Notes: a model not told the origin generated them from the sequence alone. A stretch of DNA of 64,000 bases from Sphingobacterium athyrii (GCF_003071065.1 NZ_QCXX01000003.1:822687-886686), one strand, 5' to 3'. Numbered from the stretch's first letter, positions 1 to 9,433 are shown. A program made the numbers and translations.

Positions 1-616
1 TCAGATTGACAAAGTGGATTAACTGGGTCCGTTTCTCATCAACAATAAAAGGAGCAAGTCCCTTATTAAGTTCTTCAAGTTCATATTTACGGCGCTGAAC
101 CTGAATTAAAAACGCTTTAAGATAAAGTCTGAGTAATTCTTCCTGTCCATATTTATCATGTTCGTTCAGTTCGGTCTGCATCTGGACAATATATTCATCC
201 AGTTTATATTCATTCCCAGTACCTACACAACACGAGGGAATCTGATAGGGATTATTGAACATACTGCACTTGAGAAAAAAATCAACATCATTTTCCTTTT
301 GAACTAAAAAATCTTCCGAAAAATGAATAGCAAATCCTTCATAGTCTCTATTACTATCAAAGGCATGAACTTGGTTTTTAGCAATAAAGAAGATCGTATT
401 TTCTGAAACGTCGTATTCATTGAAATCAACAAAATGTTTCCCATTCCCTTTCTTGAACCATATAATCTGATAAAAACTATGGATATGCGGTTTAGCAATA
501 TCATCCTGATGATCCTGGATCAGATCTTGTAAAGGCTGAACCTCAAACTGCATTTTACCTGGAAAATCTGCATGTAAATGATATTCGTAGATAGCCTCCT
601 GTTCTTGCTTTTTCAT
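1..616 (-). CDS. AraC-family regulator, N-terminal part (cut by window edge)
   Basis: The gene starts at an ATG on the minus strand (complement of 614-616) and stays open to base 1, giving about 205 residues. The translation has the sugar/ligand-binding cupin half typical of AraC regulators: KPHIHSFYQIIWFKKGNG near residue 43, then a short segment ending in QVHAF, and a helical linker. The C-terminal double helix-turn-helix would lie outside the window. It is read away from the Crp/Fnr gene that follows, with more than 600 bp between them. Ligand and targets cannot be inferred from this part. The family call rests on the cupin motif pattern only. Confidence 0.75.
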   Translation of the reverse strand, partial: MKKQEQEAIYEYHLHADFPGKMQFEVQPLQDLIQDHQDDIAKPHIHSFYQIIWFKKGNGKHFVDFNEYDVSENTIFFIAKNQVHAFDSNRDYEGFAIHFSEDFLVQKENDVDFFLKCSMFNNPYQIPSCCVGTGNEYKLDEYIVQMQTELNEHDKYGQEELLRLYLKAFLIQVQRRKYELEELNKGLAPFIVDEKRTQLIHFVNL

Positions 617-1278
617 ATATTAACGTCAGTTTATTCTTGATGTAATAATTTTACAAATATAGGAGTATTTCCAGTTTCACTAATTGTAGTTATATTCAAA
701 AAGTACTTTGGAAACGAAATGACAATCTTGAAATTACAAATAGCAGTACTGATTTACCGGCTTAAATGCGATAATCTTGACAAGCCTGCTGAAATCGCCG
801 CTCCCTGCAGTTTTAATTTTAAATGTTCGGGTGCAAATTTTCAGGCAATAAAGATTGGATTGAGAAACGAATGTACTGCACATCGCTCGTGACCAGAGGT
901 GTTTGGTCAATTTCGATTATTAATTTGGTTCCATTTCTTAGGTCTAATGCCCAAAGATTTTTCAAATAATCAACCTAAAAACTTAAATTACTAAAATATG
1001 ACTTTATGAATTCGCTATGGCTTAATCTTTTAAAATCAACTATGTTTGAAAAATATTATATTTACAAGCTGATAAAACCCATCTTTTCAGTACCCTTTGT
1101 TGGGCTTGTCCGCACGATTACTTTACACTGAAATCTTACGTAATATTCTAATTTCAGATCAGATAATTAAAAGAAATTTAAAGTGATAAGAAGGAATGAT
1201 GTTTGTAAAATTGGTAAAGACAAAATTTTAATAAGATAGGGATACACTTAACTGTTAAACCGTTCACGAAGTAAAATA
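617..1278. other. Long spacer with a possible minus-strand gene fragment
   Basis: This spacer separates two regulators. On the minus strand, positions 819-965 give a 48-residue open frame (TTG start) containing LDLRNGTKLIIEIDQTPL, which reads like the tail of a real protein. I cannot name a family and there is no ATG. The rest shows no recognisable gene. The last 100 bp before 1279 must carry the Crp/Fnr promoter, but no clear TAnnTTTG box was found. Confidence 0.3.
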
Positions 1279-1863
1279 ATGAAGACAACCCTTAGAGAGC
1301 ACATAGCAGAAATCGTAAGCTTTTCAGATGAAGAATTTGTATACATCAGCTCGCATTTTCATTATAAAAAAATGAAGAAAAATCAGTTTATTATACAAGC
1401 TGGTCAACAGAAAGTCAATAAATACTTTGTCATCAAAGGCATTCTGAAATCATATTACATCGATAAAGATGACAGAGAACACATTATACAGTTTGCGCAG
1501 CCCGACTGGTGGATCACAGACTATAATGCGTTCTTTAATAATAAAGTTGCGACTATAAATGTACAATGTATTACTGATTGTGAACTGTTGTACATCAGTC
1601 ATGACGACCTGGAGAAGCTCAGTGGTGAATTTCACAAAATGGAACATTTTTTCCGGGTCAAATCAAACGCAGGCTATGTGGCATCCCAGGAAAGAATATT
1701 AACCATGCTGAACCTAACTGCTATTGAAAGATTTAATAATTTTATCAGTTTATATCCAAATCTTATTCAATCTATTCCTAAATATTTAATCGCATCATAT
1801 ATCGGTGTGTCAAGAGAAATGCTAAGCCGCCTGAGTAAAAATGTGACAAATCACACAAAATAA
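1279..1863 (+). CDS. Crp/Fnr-family transcriptional regulator
   Basis: The 194-residue product has the Bacteroidota Crp/Fnr layout: a cyclic-nucleotide-binding-like beta roll (about residues 25-115, with GQQKVNKYFVIKGILKSYY and a WWITDYNAFF segment) and a C-terminal winged helix ending IASYIGVSREMLSRLSK, the recognition helix. It lacks the cysteine cluster of Fnr and the conserved cAMP contacts, as is usual in this group. It lies 70 bp upstream of a YdhR-like monooxygenase in the same direction, and so may control it. The ligand is unknown. Confidence 0.85.
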   Translation: MKTTLREHIAEIVSFSDEEFVYISSHFHYKKMKKNQFIIQAGQQKVNKYFVIKGILKSYYIDKDDREHIIQFAQPDWWITDYNAFFNNKVATINVQCITDCELLYISHDDLEKLSGEFHKMEHFFRVKSNAGYVASQERILTMLNLTAIERFNNFISLYPNLIQSIPKYLIASYIGVSREMLSRLSKNVTNHTK

Positions 1864-1933
1864 AAGTGTGAAAGTTCATTTTTTATCCGTTTAAATTCCG
1901 CCAATTTTGTACTGTAATAAAACATTATTAGTT

Positions 1934-2239
1934 ATGAAATACGGACAAATTTTCACGTACACACTCGAATTGGATTCTAAAGAAGAATATATCAAACAAT
2001 TCGTAGACCCATTTGCAGAAACTATTTCTAAAGCCAAAGGGTTAATCTCAAAAGTATGGATGGCAGATTTTGACACGCAATTTTCTAGTTTCTATTTATG
2101 GGAAACGAAAGAAGACATGGATGCATTTATGGCTACACCGGAAATCGAGGTGGTCGCTAATTTACCATTTTTAAAAAACCTAAAAATAGTTGGCATTCCC
2201 GTTGTAGAGGAAGCATCCAAAATTACCCGTGGGATTTAA
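1934..2239 (+). CDS. YdhR-like monooxygenase (dimeric alpha+beta barrel)
   Basis: The 101-residue product resembles the putative mono-oxygenase YdhR family: an N-terminal strand (MKYGQIFTYTLEL), a PFAETISKAKGLISKVW segment, FYLWETKEDMDAFM and a C-terminal IVGIPVVEE strand. Members are small ferredoxin-like dimers thought to act on aromatic or quinone compounds; the substrate here is unknown. An in-frame ATG exists at 1907, but the family start matches the ATG at 1934. It follows a Crp/Fnr gene and ends in a strong hairpin. Confidence 0.75.
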   Translation: MKYGQIFTYTLELDSKEEYIKQFVDPFAETISKAKGLISKVWMADFDTQFSSFYLWETKEDMDAFMATPEIEVVANLPFLKNLKIVGIPVVEEASKITRGI

Positions 2240-2256
2240 ACATCGATTGTAAATTG

Positions 2257-2293
2257 AAAAACCATTTCAGGAAATTTTTCTGAAATGGTTTTT
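2257..2293 (+). terminator. Rho-independent terminator after YdhR-like gene
   Basis: A 14-bp stem AAAAACCATTTCAG pairs with CTGAAATGGTTTTT across a GAAATTTTT loop. It lies 17 bp downstream of the stop codon and is close to symmetric, so it could act in both directions. Confidence 0.8.
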
Positions 2294-2473
2294 AGTGTAA
2301 AGGGCATATCTCAAATATATCCTACAATAGGCTTTAAAATGTGATTCACTCTTTTTCCTAAATTCCTTTTCAAAATACTCCTTGAAAACTTCTAAATAAC
2401 TACTTCAAAGTTGATCATAACTAAATACGGCCAAAAGCAATAAGTACCATTTTTTTTCAGTTTTGTCCATGTT

Positions 2474-2500
2474 TTTGAAGTTAGCCGCGGCTTAACTTTG
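2474..2500 (+). promoter_or_regulatory. Bacteroidota-type promoter for the aminotransferase
   Basis: TTTG at 2474-2477 and TAACTTTG at 2493-2500, spaced by 15 bp, match the Bacteroidota -33/-7 consensus (TTTG and TAnnTTTG). The start codon of the aminotransferase is 30 bp further on. Confidence 0.6.
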
Positions 2501-2529
2501 GAATATTTAATTTAAGCTAATAATAATTA

Positions 2530-3870
2530 ATGTCAGAATTATCCTATATATCTTTAAGGGGCAATCGTGCTTACAATACTGTTGTTAGACCCGATTTTGA
2601 ACTTTACTTTGAAGCATCAAAAAACATTTACAGCGCTGAAGAAAATCCACACGGTACTTTTCCTTTAAATGTAGCGGACAACAATCTCAATTGGCCCATT
2701 TTAAGGGAGCGAATGCAATATATTGCTGCTACACTGGAAATTCCAGACTGGGTTTCAGGCTATACTTCGGGACTGGGTCACGAAACGTTCCGGGTAGCAT
2801 TAGCAGACTTCTTGGGGAATTTTTTAGCAGATCGCCCCATAGCTCCCGAAAACATTGGAGTTGCAGCCGGCGCTACTGCCGTTATCGAACTTTCGGCTAT
2901 TATTCTTGCGGATAAAGGTGATGTTGCCGTATTTCCAGCTCCTGCATACCCGGTGTACAGCCGCGACATCATGAACAAGGCTGGCGTACAACGATATGAT
3001 TTAATTACACATCACGATAGTGATGCTATCCATCATGGACCTATTCTGTCGATTGAACATCTGGAAAAAGCCAAACAAGATATCGAACGCCAAGGTTCAA
3101 ATTTCAGACTGCTGGTAGTTACTAATCCTGATAATCCTACCGGAGGATTATATACCGCATTGCAGCTGGAATCTATTGCCGAATGGTGTATGGAAAGAAA
3201 AATTCATTTTATAGTCAACGAGATCTATGGCTTTGTAACAGTGAATACAAAAGATCCCGCTATAGCTGATGATTACTCCGACCATCGAACGTTTACTTCA
3301 TTCCTCTCAATCATTCATAAGAAAAACAGTCCATATTTACATCAGTGGTACGCACTTTCTAAAGACCTTGGTATTTCAGGAATGAGAGTCGGTATGGTGT
3401 ACTCCCTTAATCAAGCCTTCTTAACGGCTTTTAATAATTTAAATCTCCCCCACATGGTATCAAATCATACACAATGGTTATTACAAAATATTCTGGGAGA
3501 TCATGAGTTTATACAGGATTTTTTGAATGCTCAACGACACGCCTTAACCAAGGGGTACATTGTAGTGGTAGATATGTTAAAAAAATTAAATATCCCTTTT
3601 GTTCCTTCCTACGGAAGCTTATTTGTATGGGCAGATTTTTCTCGATTTTTAGAAACTGAAACATTGGCAGCAGAGATGGCTTTCTGGCAGGAACTATATA
3701 AAAATACGGGGGTCTTATTAACTCCAGGAATCGGTTTCGGTCACACAAAAAAAGGCATGTTTAGAATAGTATACACTTGTTTTGATGATGAAGAACTACA
3801 GGTAGCAATGAAAAGAATCCAGTACTACTTAACAGGCTTACCGAAACACAAAAAAATAGCAACACAATAG
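2530..3870 (+). CDS. PLP-dependent class I/II aminotransferase (ACC-synthase-like)
   Basis: The 446-residue product is a fold-type I PLP enzyme. Visible hallmarks are VTNPDNPTGG (residues 197-206), NEIYG (230-234, with N where most members have D), the Schiff-base lysine K278 in YALSKDLGISGMRVG, and R286 in that motif. The long N-terminus and the SGYTSGLGHETFR segment recall plant-type 1-aminocyclopropane-1-carboxylate synthases and related aminotransferases rather than AspC. The substrate is not predictable. It is transcribed from its own promoter and followed after 96 bp by a small membrane protein gene that may be co-transcribed. Confidence 0.85.
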   Translation: MSELSYISLRGNRAYNTVVRPDFELYFEASKNIYSAEENPHGTFPLNVADNNLNWPILRERMQYIAATLEIPDWVSGYTSGLGHETFRVALADFLGNFLADRPIAPENIGVAAGATAVIELSAIILADKGDVAVFPAPAYPVYSRDIMNKAGVQRYDLITHHDSDAIHHGPILSIEHLEKAKQDIERQGSNFRLLVVTNPDNPTGGLYTALQLESIAEWCMERKIHFIVNEIYGFVTVNTKDPAIADDYSDHRTFTSFLSIIHKKNSPYLHQWYALSKDLGISGMRVGMVYSLNQAFLTAFNNLNLPHMVSNHTQWLLQNILGDHEFIQDFLNAQRHALTKGYIVVVDMLKKLNIPFVPSYGSLFVWADFSRFLETETLAAEMAFWQELYKNTGVLLTPGIGFGHTKKGMFRIVYTCFDDEELQVAMKRIQYYLTGLPKHKKIATQ

Positions 3871-3966
3871 TTTTGCCAGATTACAAGTTTCGGCAATAAT
3901 ATCATTTTAAATACGGATCATGATGACCAAAAATCTGTTATCAGCGATCCAATAAAAGACGAAATT

Positions 3967-4173
3967 ATGATAGATTATTTTAGAAATTTCCCCATTAATG
4001 GACTAATAAAATTAGCGTTCGGTCTGCTTTTCATTGTAATTGGTAGTATGGACAGAGAAATTTATATTTCAGTTCTTGGGGCGATCTTAATACTGGTAAC
4101 AGTCGCCATTAAAGGAGTATGCCCTGGAAACAGCTGTTCACCAAATCTCTACAAACGAGAAAAAGAATTATAA
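3967..4173 (+). CDS. DUF2892-like small membrane protein
   Basis: The 68-residue protein has two hydrophobic helices (residues 11-27 and 30-48) after a short MIDYFRNFP start, and a CPGNSC cysteine pair near residue 52. This is the arrangement of DUF2892 proteins, the small inner-membrane partners or domains found with rhodanese and sulfur-handling proteins. No rhodanese lies nearby, so any role in sulfur handling is inference from the family. Confidence 0.6.
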   Translation: MIDYFRNFPINGLIKLAFGLLFIVIGSMDREIYISVLGAILILVTVAIKGVCPGNSCSPNLYKREKEL

Positions 4174-4270
4174 TACAATGATTTTAATTGAGAGTGTTTA
4201 TGTAGTGGCAAATTAAGTGTTTAGAACCAATTCAATGAGGCCGTACCAGTCTCCATTTCTAACACTTCAA

Positions 4271-4302
4271 TTTACAAAAAGAGATTAAATATATTATATT
4301 TG
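4271..4302 (+). promoter_or_regulatory. Candidate promoter upstream of EamA transporter
   Basis: TATATTTG at 4295-4302 fits the TAnnTTTG -7 box. The -33 match is poor: a TTTA at 4271-4274 is the nearest candidate, with 20 bp spacing. Transcription would start near 4310, leaving a leader of about 160 nt before the transporter. Confidence 0.4.
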
Positions 4303-4320
4303 TAAATCAGTTTAATAAAT

Positions 4321-4359
4321 ATGAATAGAAAGAGTTCCCTTCCTCCCCCTAGTACTTAA
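4321..4359 (+). other. Possible leader peptide with PPP motif
   Basis: A 12-codon reading frame, MNRKSSLPPPST, begins 18 bp after the candidate -7 box and about 110 bp before the EamA transporter. Three successive prolines are a known ribosome-stalling, EF-P-dependent motif. Whether it is translated is unknown. Confidence 0.3.
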
Positions 4360-4468
4360 TATTCCTTTCGAGTTTCAAAGAAGTGTAGCCATCTGTGTAT
4401 TACGTCGGATGTTTATGTTATGCTTCGTAACTTCCATTAATTATTTTATTACAAGAATCTAACTCTTT

Positions 4469-5350
4469 ATGAAAAAATCATATTTGTTATTACATTTTGC
4501 CATCATTCTGGCAGGCTTTACGGGTATTTTTGGAAAACTTATATCTCTTAGCGAGGTTTTACTTACATGGTACCGTATATTCTTTTCTGCAATTATCCTG
4601 TCGCTTATTTTACGTATACTTCGAATAAGTACTAAAATTAGTACTAATGAAAAAATCAATATCGGTAAGATCGGAGTACTTATTACAATACATTGGGTGT
4701 TCTTCTACGCAAGTATCAAATATGCAAATATCTCTATTGGTGTAGTTTGCTATTGTCTAACCAGTTTCTTCACGGCGATATTCAAACCTTTGATTGATAA
4801 AACCAGATTCAACTATTCTGAATTGCTATTAAGCGCATTAACCTTAGTGGGTATTAGTTGTATTTTTCATTTTGACAATTCATATCAATTAGGGATCATA
4901 TTAGGTGTAATATCATCTTCTTTTGCCGCGCTATACACAATTTATAATGAGAAATTAGTTAAAGTTTATGATAGTAAACTCCTTAATTATTATCAAATGA
5001 TTGGTGGAACTGTCGGTTTGGGGTTGCTGCTGCCTGTGTATTTGTATTTTTTTCCAACTGTAAATCTCCTACCTAGTTACAAAGACACTGTTTATCTATT
5101 TCTCCTGTCACTTTTTTGTACTGTAGGGTTATATGTTTTGTTTGCTGAAGTATTAAAAAAGATATCCGCATTTACAGTAAATTTGAGTTTCAACCTTGAA
5201 CCCGTATATGCTATTGCAATAGCATTTCTATTCTTTAACGAGGGCAAGGAACTGAATTTTTCTTTTTATCTGGGGTTGCTTTTTGTAATTCTTTCCGTTG
5301 TATTACAGACTGCTATTTCAGTTAAAAAACAGCAAAACAAAGGATTTTAG
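4469..5350 (+). CDS. EamA/DMT-superfamily transporter
   Basis: The 293-residue protein has ten predicted membrane helices in two EamA repeats, the first opening with FAIILAGFTGIFGKLI and the second with LGVISSSFAALYTIYNEK. DMT proteins of this size export or import metabolites such as amino acids or nucleosides; the substrate here cannot be told. Position 4469 is the first in-frame ATG. The gene stands alone, with a long leader before it and a strong terminator after it. Confidence 0.85.
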   Translation: MKKSYLLLHFAIILAGFTGIFGKLISLSEVLLTWYRIFFSAIILSLILRILRISTKISTNEKINIGKIGVLITIHWVFFYASIKYANISIGVVCYCLTSFFTAIFKPLIDKTRFNYSELLLSALTLVGISCIFHFDNSYQLGIILGVISSSFAALYTIYNEKLVKVYDSKLLNYYQMIGGTVGLGLLLPVYLYFFPTVNLLPSYKDTVYLFLLSLFCTVGLYVLFAEVLKKISAFTVNLSFNLEPVYAIAIAFLFFNEGKELNFSFYLGLLFVILSVVLQTAISVKKQQNKGF

Positions 5351-5371
5351 TTTTCACTACTAAAATATTTG

Positions 5372-5402
5372 ATATCCCGCCGGAAAGTGGCGGGATACTT
5401 TA
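5372..5402. terminator. Terminator after EamA gene
   Basis: ATCCCGCC (5373-5380) pairs with GGCGGGAT (5390-5397), and a short T-rich stretch follows. It lies 20 bp beyond the EamA stop and before the convergent regulator gene, so it may serve both. Confidence 0.8.
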
Positions 5403-5460
5403 TACGTAATCATCACTAAAGGTATCAGACGTAACATTCAACGAATAATTCGTTCCAGCA

Positions 5461-6933
5461 TTAGTCAAAAATGGAAGGCAGTTCTTTACTATTTAATTCC
5501 CTCATGACAGTATTAAAATCTAATTCCGAAGGAATAGCGTATTTTTTACGAATTCGATGTTTCCGTAAGTGGACAGCAGATAGGGAAACAAAGGAATATT
5601 GAGCAATTTCTTTCGAAGAAAAATTCATAAACGCAAGTGCACAGAAATAAATTTCTGAATTTTTAATTTTAGGATTTACTATTTTTAAGTTCTTGATAAA
5701 GTCTGGATACAATTCTTCAAAGAGAATCAAAAATTCAGGATTGTTATTTTTAGCCAGTAAAATCAATTCAGCTAACTGCTTTTCTTCTGCCTTTTTTCTA
5801 AGTCTTGATTTTTCTGCTTCCAAATCTTCTTTTTCTATAAGTAAAGAACTATTCTGATGTAGGATCTGCAACTTCTTTTTCTTTAACCGGATAGATCGTA
5901 CAGAAAAATAAGTAATAATGATAAGCGTAATAATCGCAGAGAAGATGATTATCCTCCGCTTTTCAGTTCGGCTTTCTGTTTCTTTATCATTTAGGATTAA
6001 ATTAACTGTTTCCGTAAGCCCTTTATTATTATTTTCATTGTATAATTTATAATTTCGCTCATATTCTTGCGCATATTTTTGAGCATTTTGTTGATCTCCT
6101 AAGCGTTCATAAATTTCTTTTATACTTTTTGTGATGGACATTTCAGATTCATAATCAACAATATTAAATATATGCATGTCCTCCAATGCAGCTATATAGC
6201 TCTCTAATGCTTTTCTATCATTCTTCAATAGGATATAATAATCCCCAAAGGACCACCATGTATTGTATTTAGTTAATTTTTTAATCTTATTTTCATTCAA
6301 TGCTTTTTCTAAATATATAAATGCAGAATCCATTTGCTGTAAATTCATCAATATATCGGCCTTCTGTACATAGGTGTCAATCGTCTTAGGATTGATAATT
6401 ATTTTGTTGAGCGCAATAGTTTTATCAATAAGCACATTAGCTTCCTCATAATTTTCTTTATAAAGATAATAATCACTTAAATATGCAAAGGTTCTAGCTT
6501 TTATTTCCTTTGATTCATTAGAATTTTCGGTCTTAAGAATAGCCAATAGATCATTTTCAGTTTGGAGTTCCAGTTTATCCATCTTTATCGCAGCAAAGTT
6601 CTTAATCTTAATTTCATACATATTAGCCTGTTGAATATTGGTTTTCGAAGGCAAAATTTTGTCTGCTCGCAAAATATACTGCAAGCTTTTATCATAAAGA
6701 TTTAAATTATACAGACAAGAAGCAATCTGCAGATTGGTTTTAAACGTAAAATTACGATCACTTACCTGCCCTGCAATCACTGATGCTTGTTTTGCATATG
6801 AAAGTGATTTTATTGTATTTGACATAAGATAGTGCTTAGATAGTTCAAGTAAAGAATCTACTTTCTTTTCTTCTCGTCTCTGAGAATAGCTCATCAGTGA
6901 TACGAGAGTAAAAATAATAATCAGCTGTTTCAT
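5461..6933 (-). CDS. TPR-containing membrane regulator with C-terminal LuxR-like HTH
   Basis: I place the start at the second in-frame ATG (complement of 6931-6933) because MKQLIIIFTLVSLMSYSQ is a good signal peptide. The rest is a periplasmic array of TPR-like helical repeats (to about residue 310), one membrane helix (IIIFSAIITLIIITYFSV), a cytoplasmic coiled coil, and a C-terminal HTH with EIAQYSFVSLSAVHLRKHRI. This one-component sensor/regulator design is common in Bacteroidota, where signals are sensed outside the cytoplasmic membrane. It is divergent from the exported-protein genes at 7147-9370, and repeated operator-like boxes lie between them. Confidence 0.8.
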   Translation of the reverse strand: MKQLIIIFTLVSLMSYSQRREEKKVDSLLELSKHYLMSNTIKSLSYAKQASVIAGQVSDRNFTFKTNLQIASCLYNLNLYDKSLQYILRADKILPSKTNIQQANMYEIKIKNFAAIKMDKLELQTENDLLAILKTENSNESKEIKARTFAYLSDYYLYKENYEEANVLIDKTIALNKIIINPKTIDTYVQKADILMNLQQMDSAFIYLEKALNENKIKKLTKYNTWWSFGDYYILLKNDRKALESYIAALEDMHIFNIVDYESEMSITKSIKEIYERLGDQQNAQKYAQEYERNYKLYNENNNKGLTETVNLILNDKETESRTEKRRIIIFSAIITLIIITYFSVRSIRLKKKKLQILHQNSSLLIEKEDLEAEKSRLRKKAEEKQLAELILLAKNNNPEFLILFEELYPDFIKNLKIVNPKIKNSEIYFCALAFMNFSSKEIAQYSFVSLSAVHLRKHRIRKKYAIPSELDFNTVMRELNSKELPSIFD

Positions 6934-7002
6934 AAACTGGAAAATCAATTGGTTCTAAGCTCAAATTAGTATATCAAAGATAATTTTTTTTTAATTAACA
7001 TA

Positions 7003-7080
7003 ATGTAATACCCCGTATTACATAAATGATTTAATTTATTGGAAATTAATGTAATAAAAAAAGTAATAGTAATGTAATAC
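7003..7080. promoter_or_regulatory. Operator-like repeats ATGTAATAC in divergent promoter region
   Basis: ATGTAATAC (7003-7011) and its inverse GTATTACAT (7015-7023) form a 3-bp-spaced palindrome. Two more direct copies follow, ATGTAATAA at 7049-7057 and ATGTAATAC at 7072-7080. They lie between the TPR/HTH regulator and the rightward cell-surface genes, a natural place for binding by that regulator. Confidence 0.55.
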
Positions 7081-7146
7081 CTATATTTTATCGACTTAAC
7101 GAGCTTAAAATAGAAATTTGCCTAAAGGTTCTAAAAACCAAAACAG

Positions 7147-7593
7147 ATGAAAAGTAAAGACATACAGACCGGGAATTTTATTCCTAGTTCGAATAGTAAG
7201 AAATTACCATTCGGACTTTTGTGTCTTTTCCTTTACCTCTGTACATCCACCCAAATCTTTATCGAAAAGAACATACAATTTTATTTATTGGCTAATGCTA
7301 GACTCATAAAAACAAAATATTTTAGGGTTTATAAAACTGACCGTAAAAATAAAACAGTACTGATCGCATCCCGAAACTCCGCTCTTGCTATGGTTATCAT
7401 ATCTCCCGAGTGGAATAACATAGTGGAATTTGAACGACTTTATGTGACATCTGAAAAAGAATGTACCTGCGGAGATAATCGCAACAGCATGCATCATGAG
7501 TCACTAGTTCTTTTTAATACGTATTCGTTAATTATTACAATTCGCCCGCCCCCGTATCATCAATACAGCATCATGCTCACAAAACACATATAG
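7147..7593 (+). CDS. Hypothetical protein with N-terminal hydrophobic segment
   Basis: The 148-residue frame starts right after the operator region and ends 16 bp before the next gene, which argues for a real gene in an operon. A hydrophobic stretch at residues 20-38 (LPFGLLCLFLYLCTSTQI) could be a signal anchor. A CTCG cysteine pair sits near residue 108. I recognise no family, and the basic, irregular composition leaves open that it is a degenerate frame. Confidence 0.4.
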   Translation: MKSKDIQTGNFIPSSNSKKLPFGLLCLFLYLCTSTQIFIEKNIQFYLLANARLIKTKYFRVYKTDRKNKTVLIASRNSALAMVIISPEWNNIVEFERLYVTSEKECTCGDNRNSMHHESLVLFNTYSLIITIRPPPYHQYSIMLTKHI

Positions 7594-7609
7594 AACTTAC
7601 AATAAAAAA

Positions 7610-8401
7610 ATGATGAAAATATATTATACAACACTCACTTTAACTTTTGGTTCCCTTGCTTTTGGGCAAGTAGGCATAAATACACCGAACCCACAAGCAA
7701 CTCTTCATATCGATGGTAAAAAAGACAATTCTGTTACAGGCACTCCAAATACGATGCAACAAAGCAATGATTTTGTTGTAACCGAAGATGGAAAGGTTGG
7801 AACTGGTACAGCATTTCCTGACACCAGGCTTGACATCAACAATGGAACCATTGCAGGAGCTATAAAAATCGTCGATGGTACCCAAGGAGCAAATAAGGTC
7901 CTGATGAGTGATGCCAATGGCATTGGCACATGGCAATCACCTGCTTCAATTAGACCTACGGTAGTAGGAAGCATAAATACAGCAACTAAAAACGTTGCAT
8001 CAGAAACATCAATAGGTTCTTCAATTACACTACCAAAAGGAAAGTGGTTAGTAAACATCGGACAATTAATAACATCAATGAATCCTACAACAGCTTCCAA
8101 TAATCTCTGGATGAGAATAGAACTGAGCAGCAGTAATGTTTCTCGAACTACAACAGGTTTTACATTTGTATCTTCCAGTAGAAGAGCCTCTGCATGGCTC
8201 TCCCCAGCAAGGGAAAATACATACCAATATGGTTATTCTTTTTTAAGCGGTGTAATCCCGATTGAAGTTACCGCAGATAATGTAACGATCTATACCTGGT
8301 TTGCAGAATGTAATCCTACTGCTGGTTATGATGCGGCAATTTTATCGCCAAAAATAGGGGATCATGGAGAAAACTATTTGTTTGCTATACCCATAAATTA
8401 A
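7610..8401 (+). CDS. Exported VGINT-type cell-surface protein
   Basis: The 263-residue product has a signal peptide (MMKIYYTTLTLTFGSLAFG) followed directly by QVGINTPNPQATLHIDG, the signature start of a large group of exported Flavobacteriia/Sphingobacteriia proteins. A repeat-like region with DANGIGTWQSP follows, then a C-terminal beta-rich domain (about residues 120-263). These proteins are often adhesin- or appendage-like, but no function is proven. It is the first of three tandem members (7610, 8459 and the broken copy at 9434). Confidence 0.75.
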   Translation: MMKIYYTTLTLTFGSLAFGQVGINTPNPQATLHIDGKKDNSVTGTPNTMQQSNDFVVTEDGKVGTGTAFPDTRLDINNGTIAGAIKIVDGTQGANKVLMSDANGIGTWQSPASIRPTVVGSINTATKNVASETSIGSSITLPKGKWLVNIGQLITSMNPTTASNNLWMRIELSSSNVSRTTTGFTFVSSSRRASAWLSPARENTYQYGYSFLSGVIPIEVTADNVTIYTWFAECNPTAGYDAAILSPKIGDHGENYLFAIPIN

Positions 8402-8458
8402 AGCGCTAATCCGCAATCCTATAAAACGCTAACATATAACCTTAAAAATTTACACAAA

Positions 8459-9370
8459 ATGGCACAAAAATACTTGACATTAATTACGTTCACTTTTGCT
8501 TCTCTTGTCTTTGGACAAGTAGGTATAAATACAGCTACACCAAATTCCACCTTATCCATTGAGGGCTCTCTGGAGGCTGGGTATAAAGAAGTGAGCGCCT
8601 CCTACAGCTTGGTCGCAACTGACCACTATGTGTCTTACGTCGGAGGTTCGACGGCAACCATTACACTTCCTCCTGTTAGTAGCGGAACAACAGCATTTAC
8701 AGGCAGAATGTATAAAATTAAAAATATTTCCGCATTTGATCTCACATTAAAACCAACTGGATCAGACAAGATTAGAAATGACAATACTGTCGGTATCCCT
8801 ACATTCACTCTTCCTTCCGGTTATTATGCGGAACTCGTAAACAACACCAATACTGTAGGTACGGGTACCTGGGATTTATCCTATGTTGGATATCCTAAAG
8901 TAGCATCTATCAATTATATGATGGATAATATTTATGATTATACCGCTACTGCACCCCAAGACGTTACAGTCAACGGAACAGATTTAACCGGGTTTACAAA
9001 AACCATTAATATTCCAGCGAATACAGCTGCAAAAATTGTGCTTTCATATAGTATACCAGTTGGAACATATCAAACTCCGAGCGGCTATTTCGGGGTAACA
9101 CTAATGAAAAACAGTGTTGAACTTCCTTCGGGATCTAGAAAAGTTACAGTTCAACCATTTGCAACTGCTGCTGCGGCAGTAGTTACTTCAATTAATGCCT
9201 TGATTGCTGATGATATAGTGGCCAGTCCTTCCGCGCAGAATATTACATATTCGCTTAAAGCCTATCTAGAAGGTACGAATACACCTGTCAGGTATGGTAT
9301 GGAAAATAGTACACCAGCTAATTTTAATTGGGGAAGAGGATATTGGTCAATGACAGTGTATTATAAATAA
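8459..9370 (+). CDS. Exported VGINT-type cell-surface protein, second copy
   Basis: The 303-residue product shares the signal peptide and mature start of the preceding gene (FGQVGINTATPNSTLSIEG) but has a different beta-rich body. It includes a segment near residues 45-95 typical of filament and phage-like surface proteins (SLVATDHYVSYVGGSTATI) and a C-terminal domain rich in T, S and V. The 57-bp gap to the previous gene and the shared direction suggest one operon. Confidence 0.75.
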   Translation: MAQKYLTLITFTFASLVFGQVGINTATPNSTLSIEGSLEAGYKEVSASYSLVATDHYVSYVGGSTATITLPPVSSGTTAFTGRMYKIKNISAFDLTLKPTGSDKIRNDNTVGIPTFTLPSGYYAELVNNTNTVGTGTWDLSYVGYPKVASINYMMDNIYDYTATAPQDVTVNGTDLTGFTKTINIPANTAAKIVLSYSIPVGTYQTPSGYFGVTLMKNSVELPSGSRKVTVQPFATAAAAVVTSINALIADDIVASPSAQNITYSLKAYLEGTNTPVRYGMENSTPANFNWGRGYWSMTVYYK

Positions 9371-9433
9371 CGGTTACCAAGACTTTCGAATCTATTCAAA
9401 ACACAATTTAAAATTACAACTAAAAAGCAAAAG

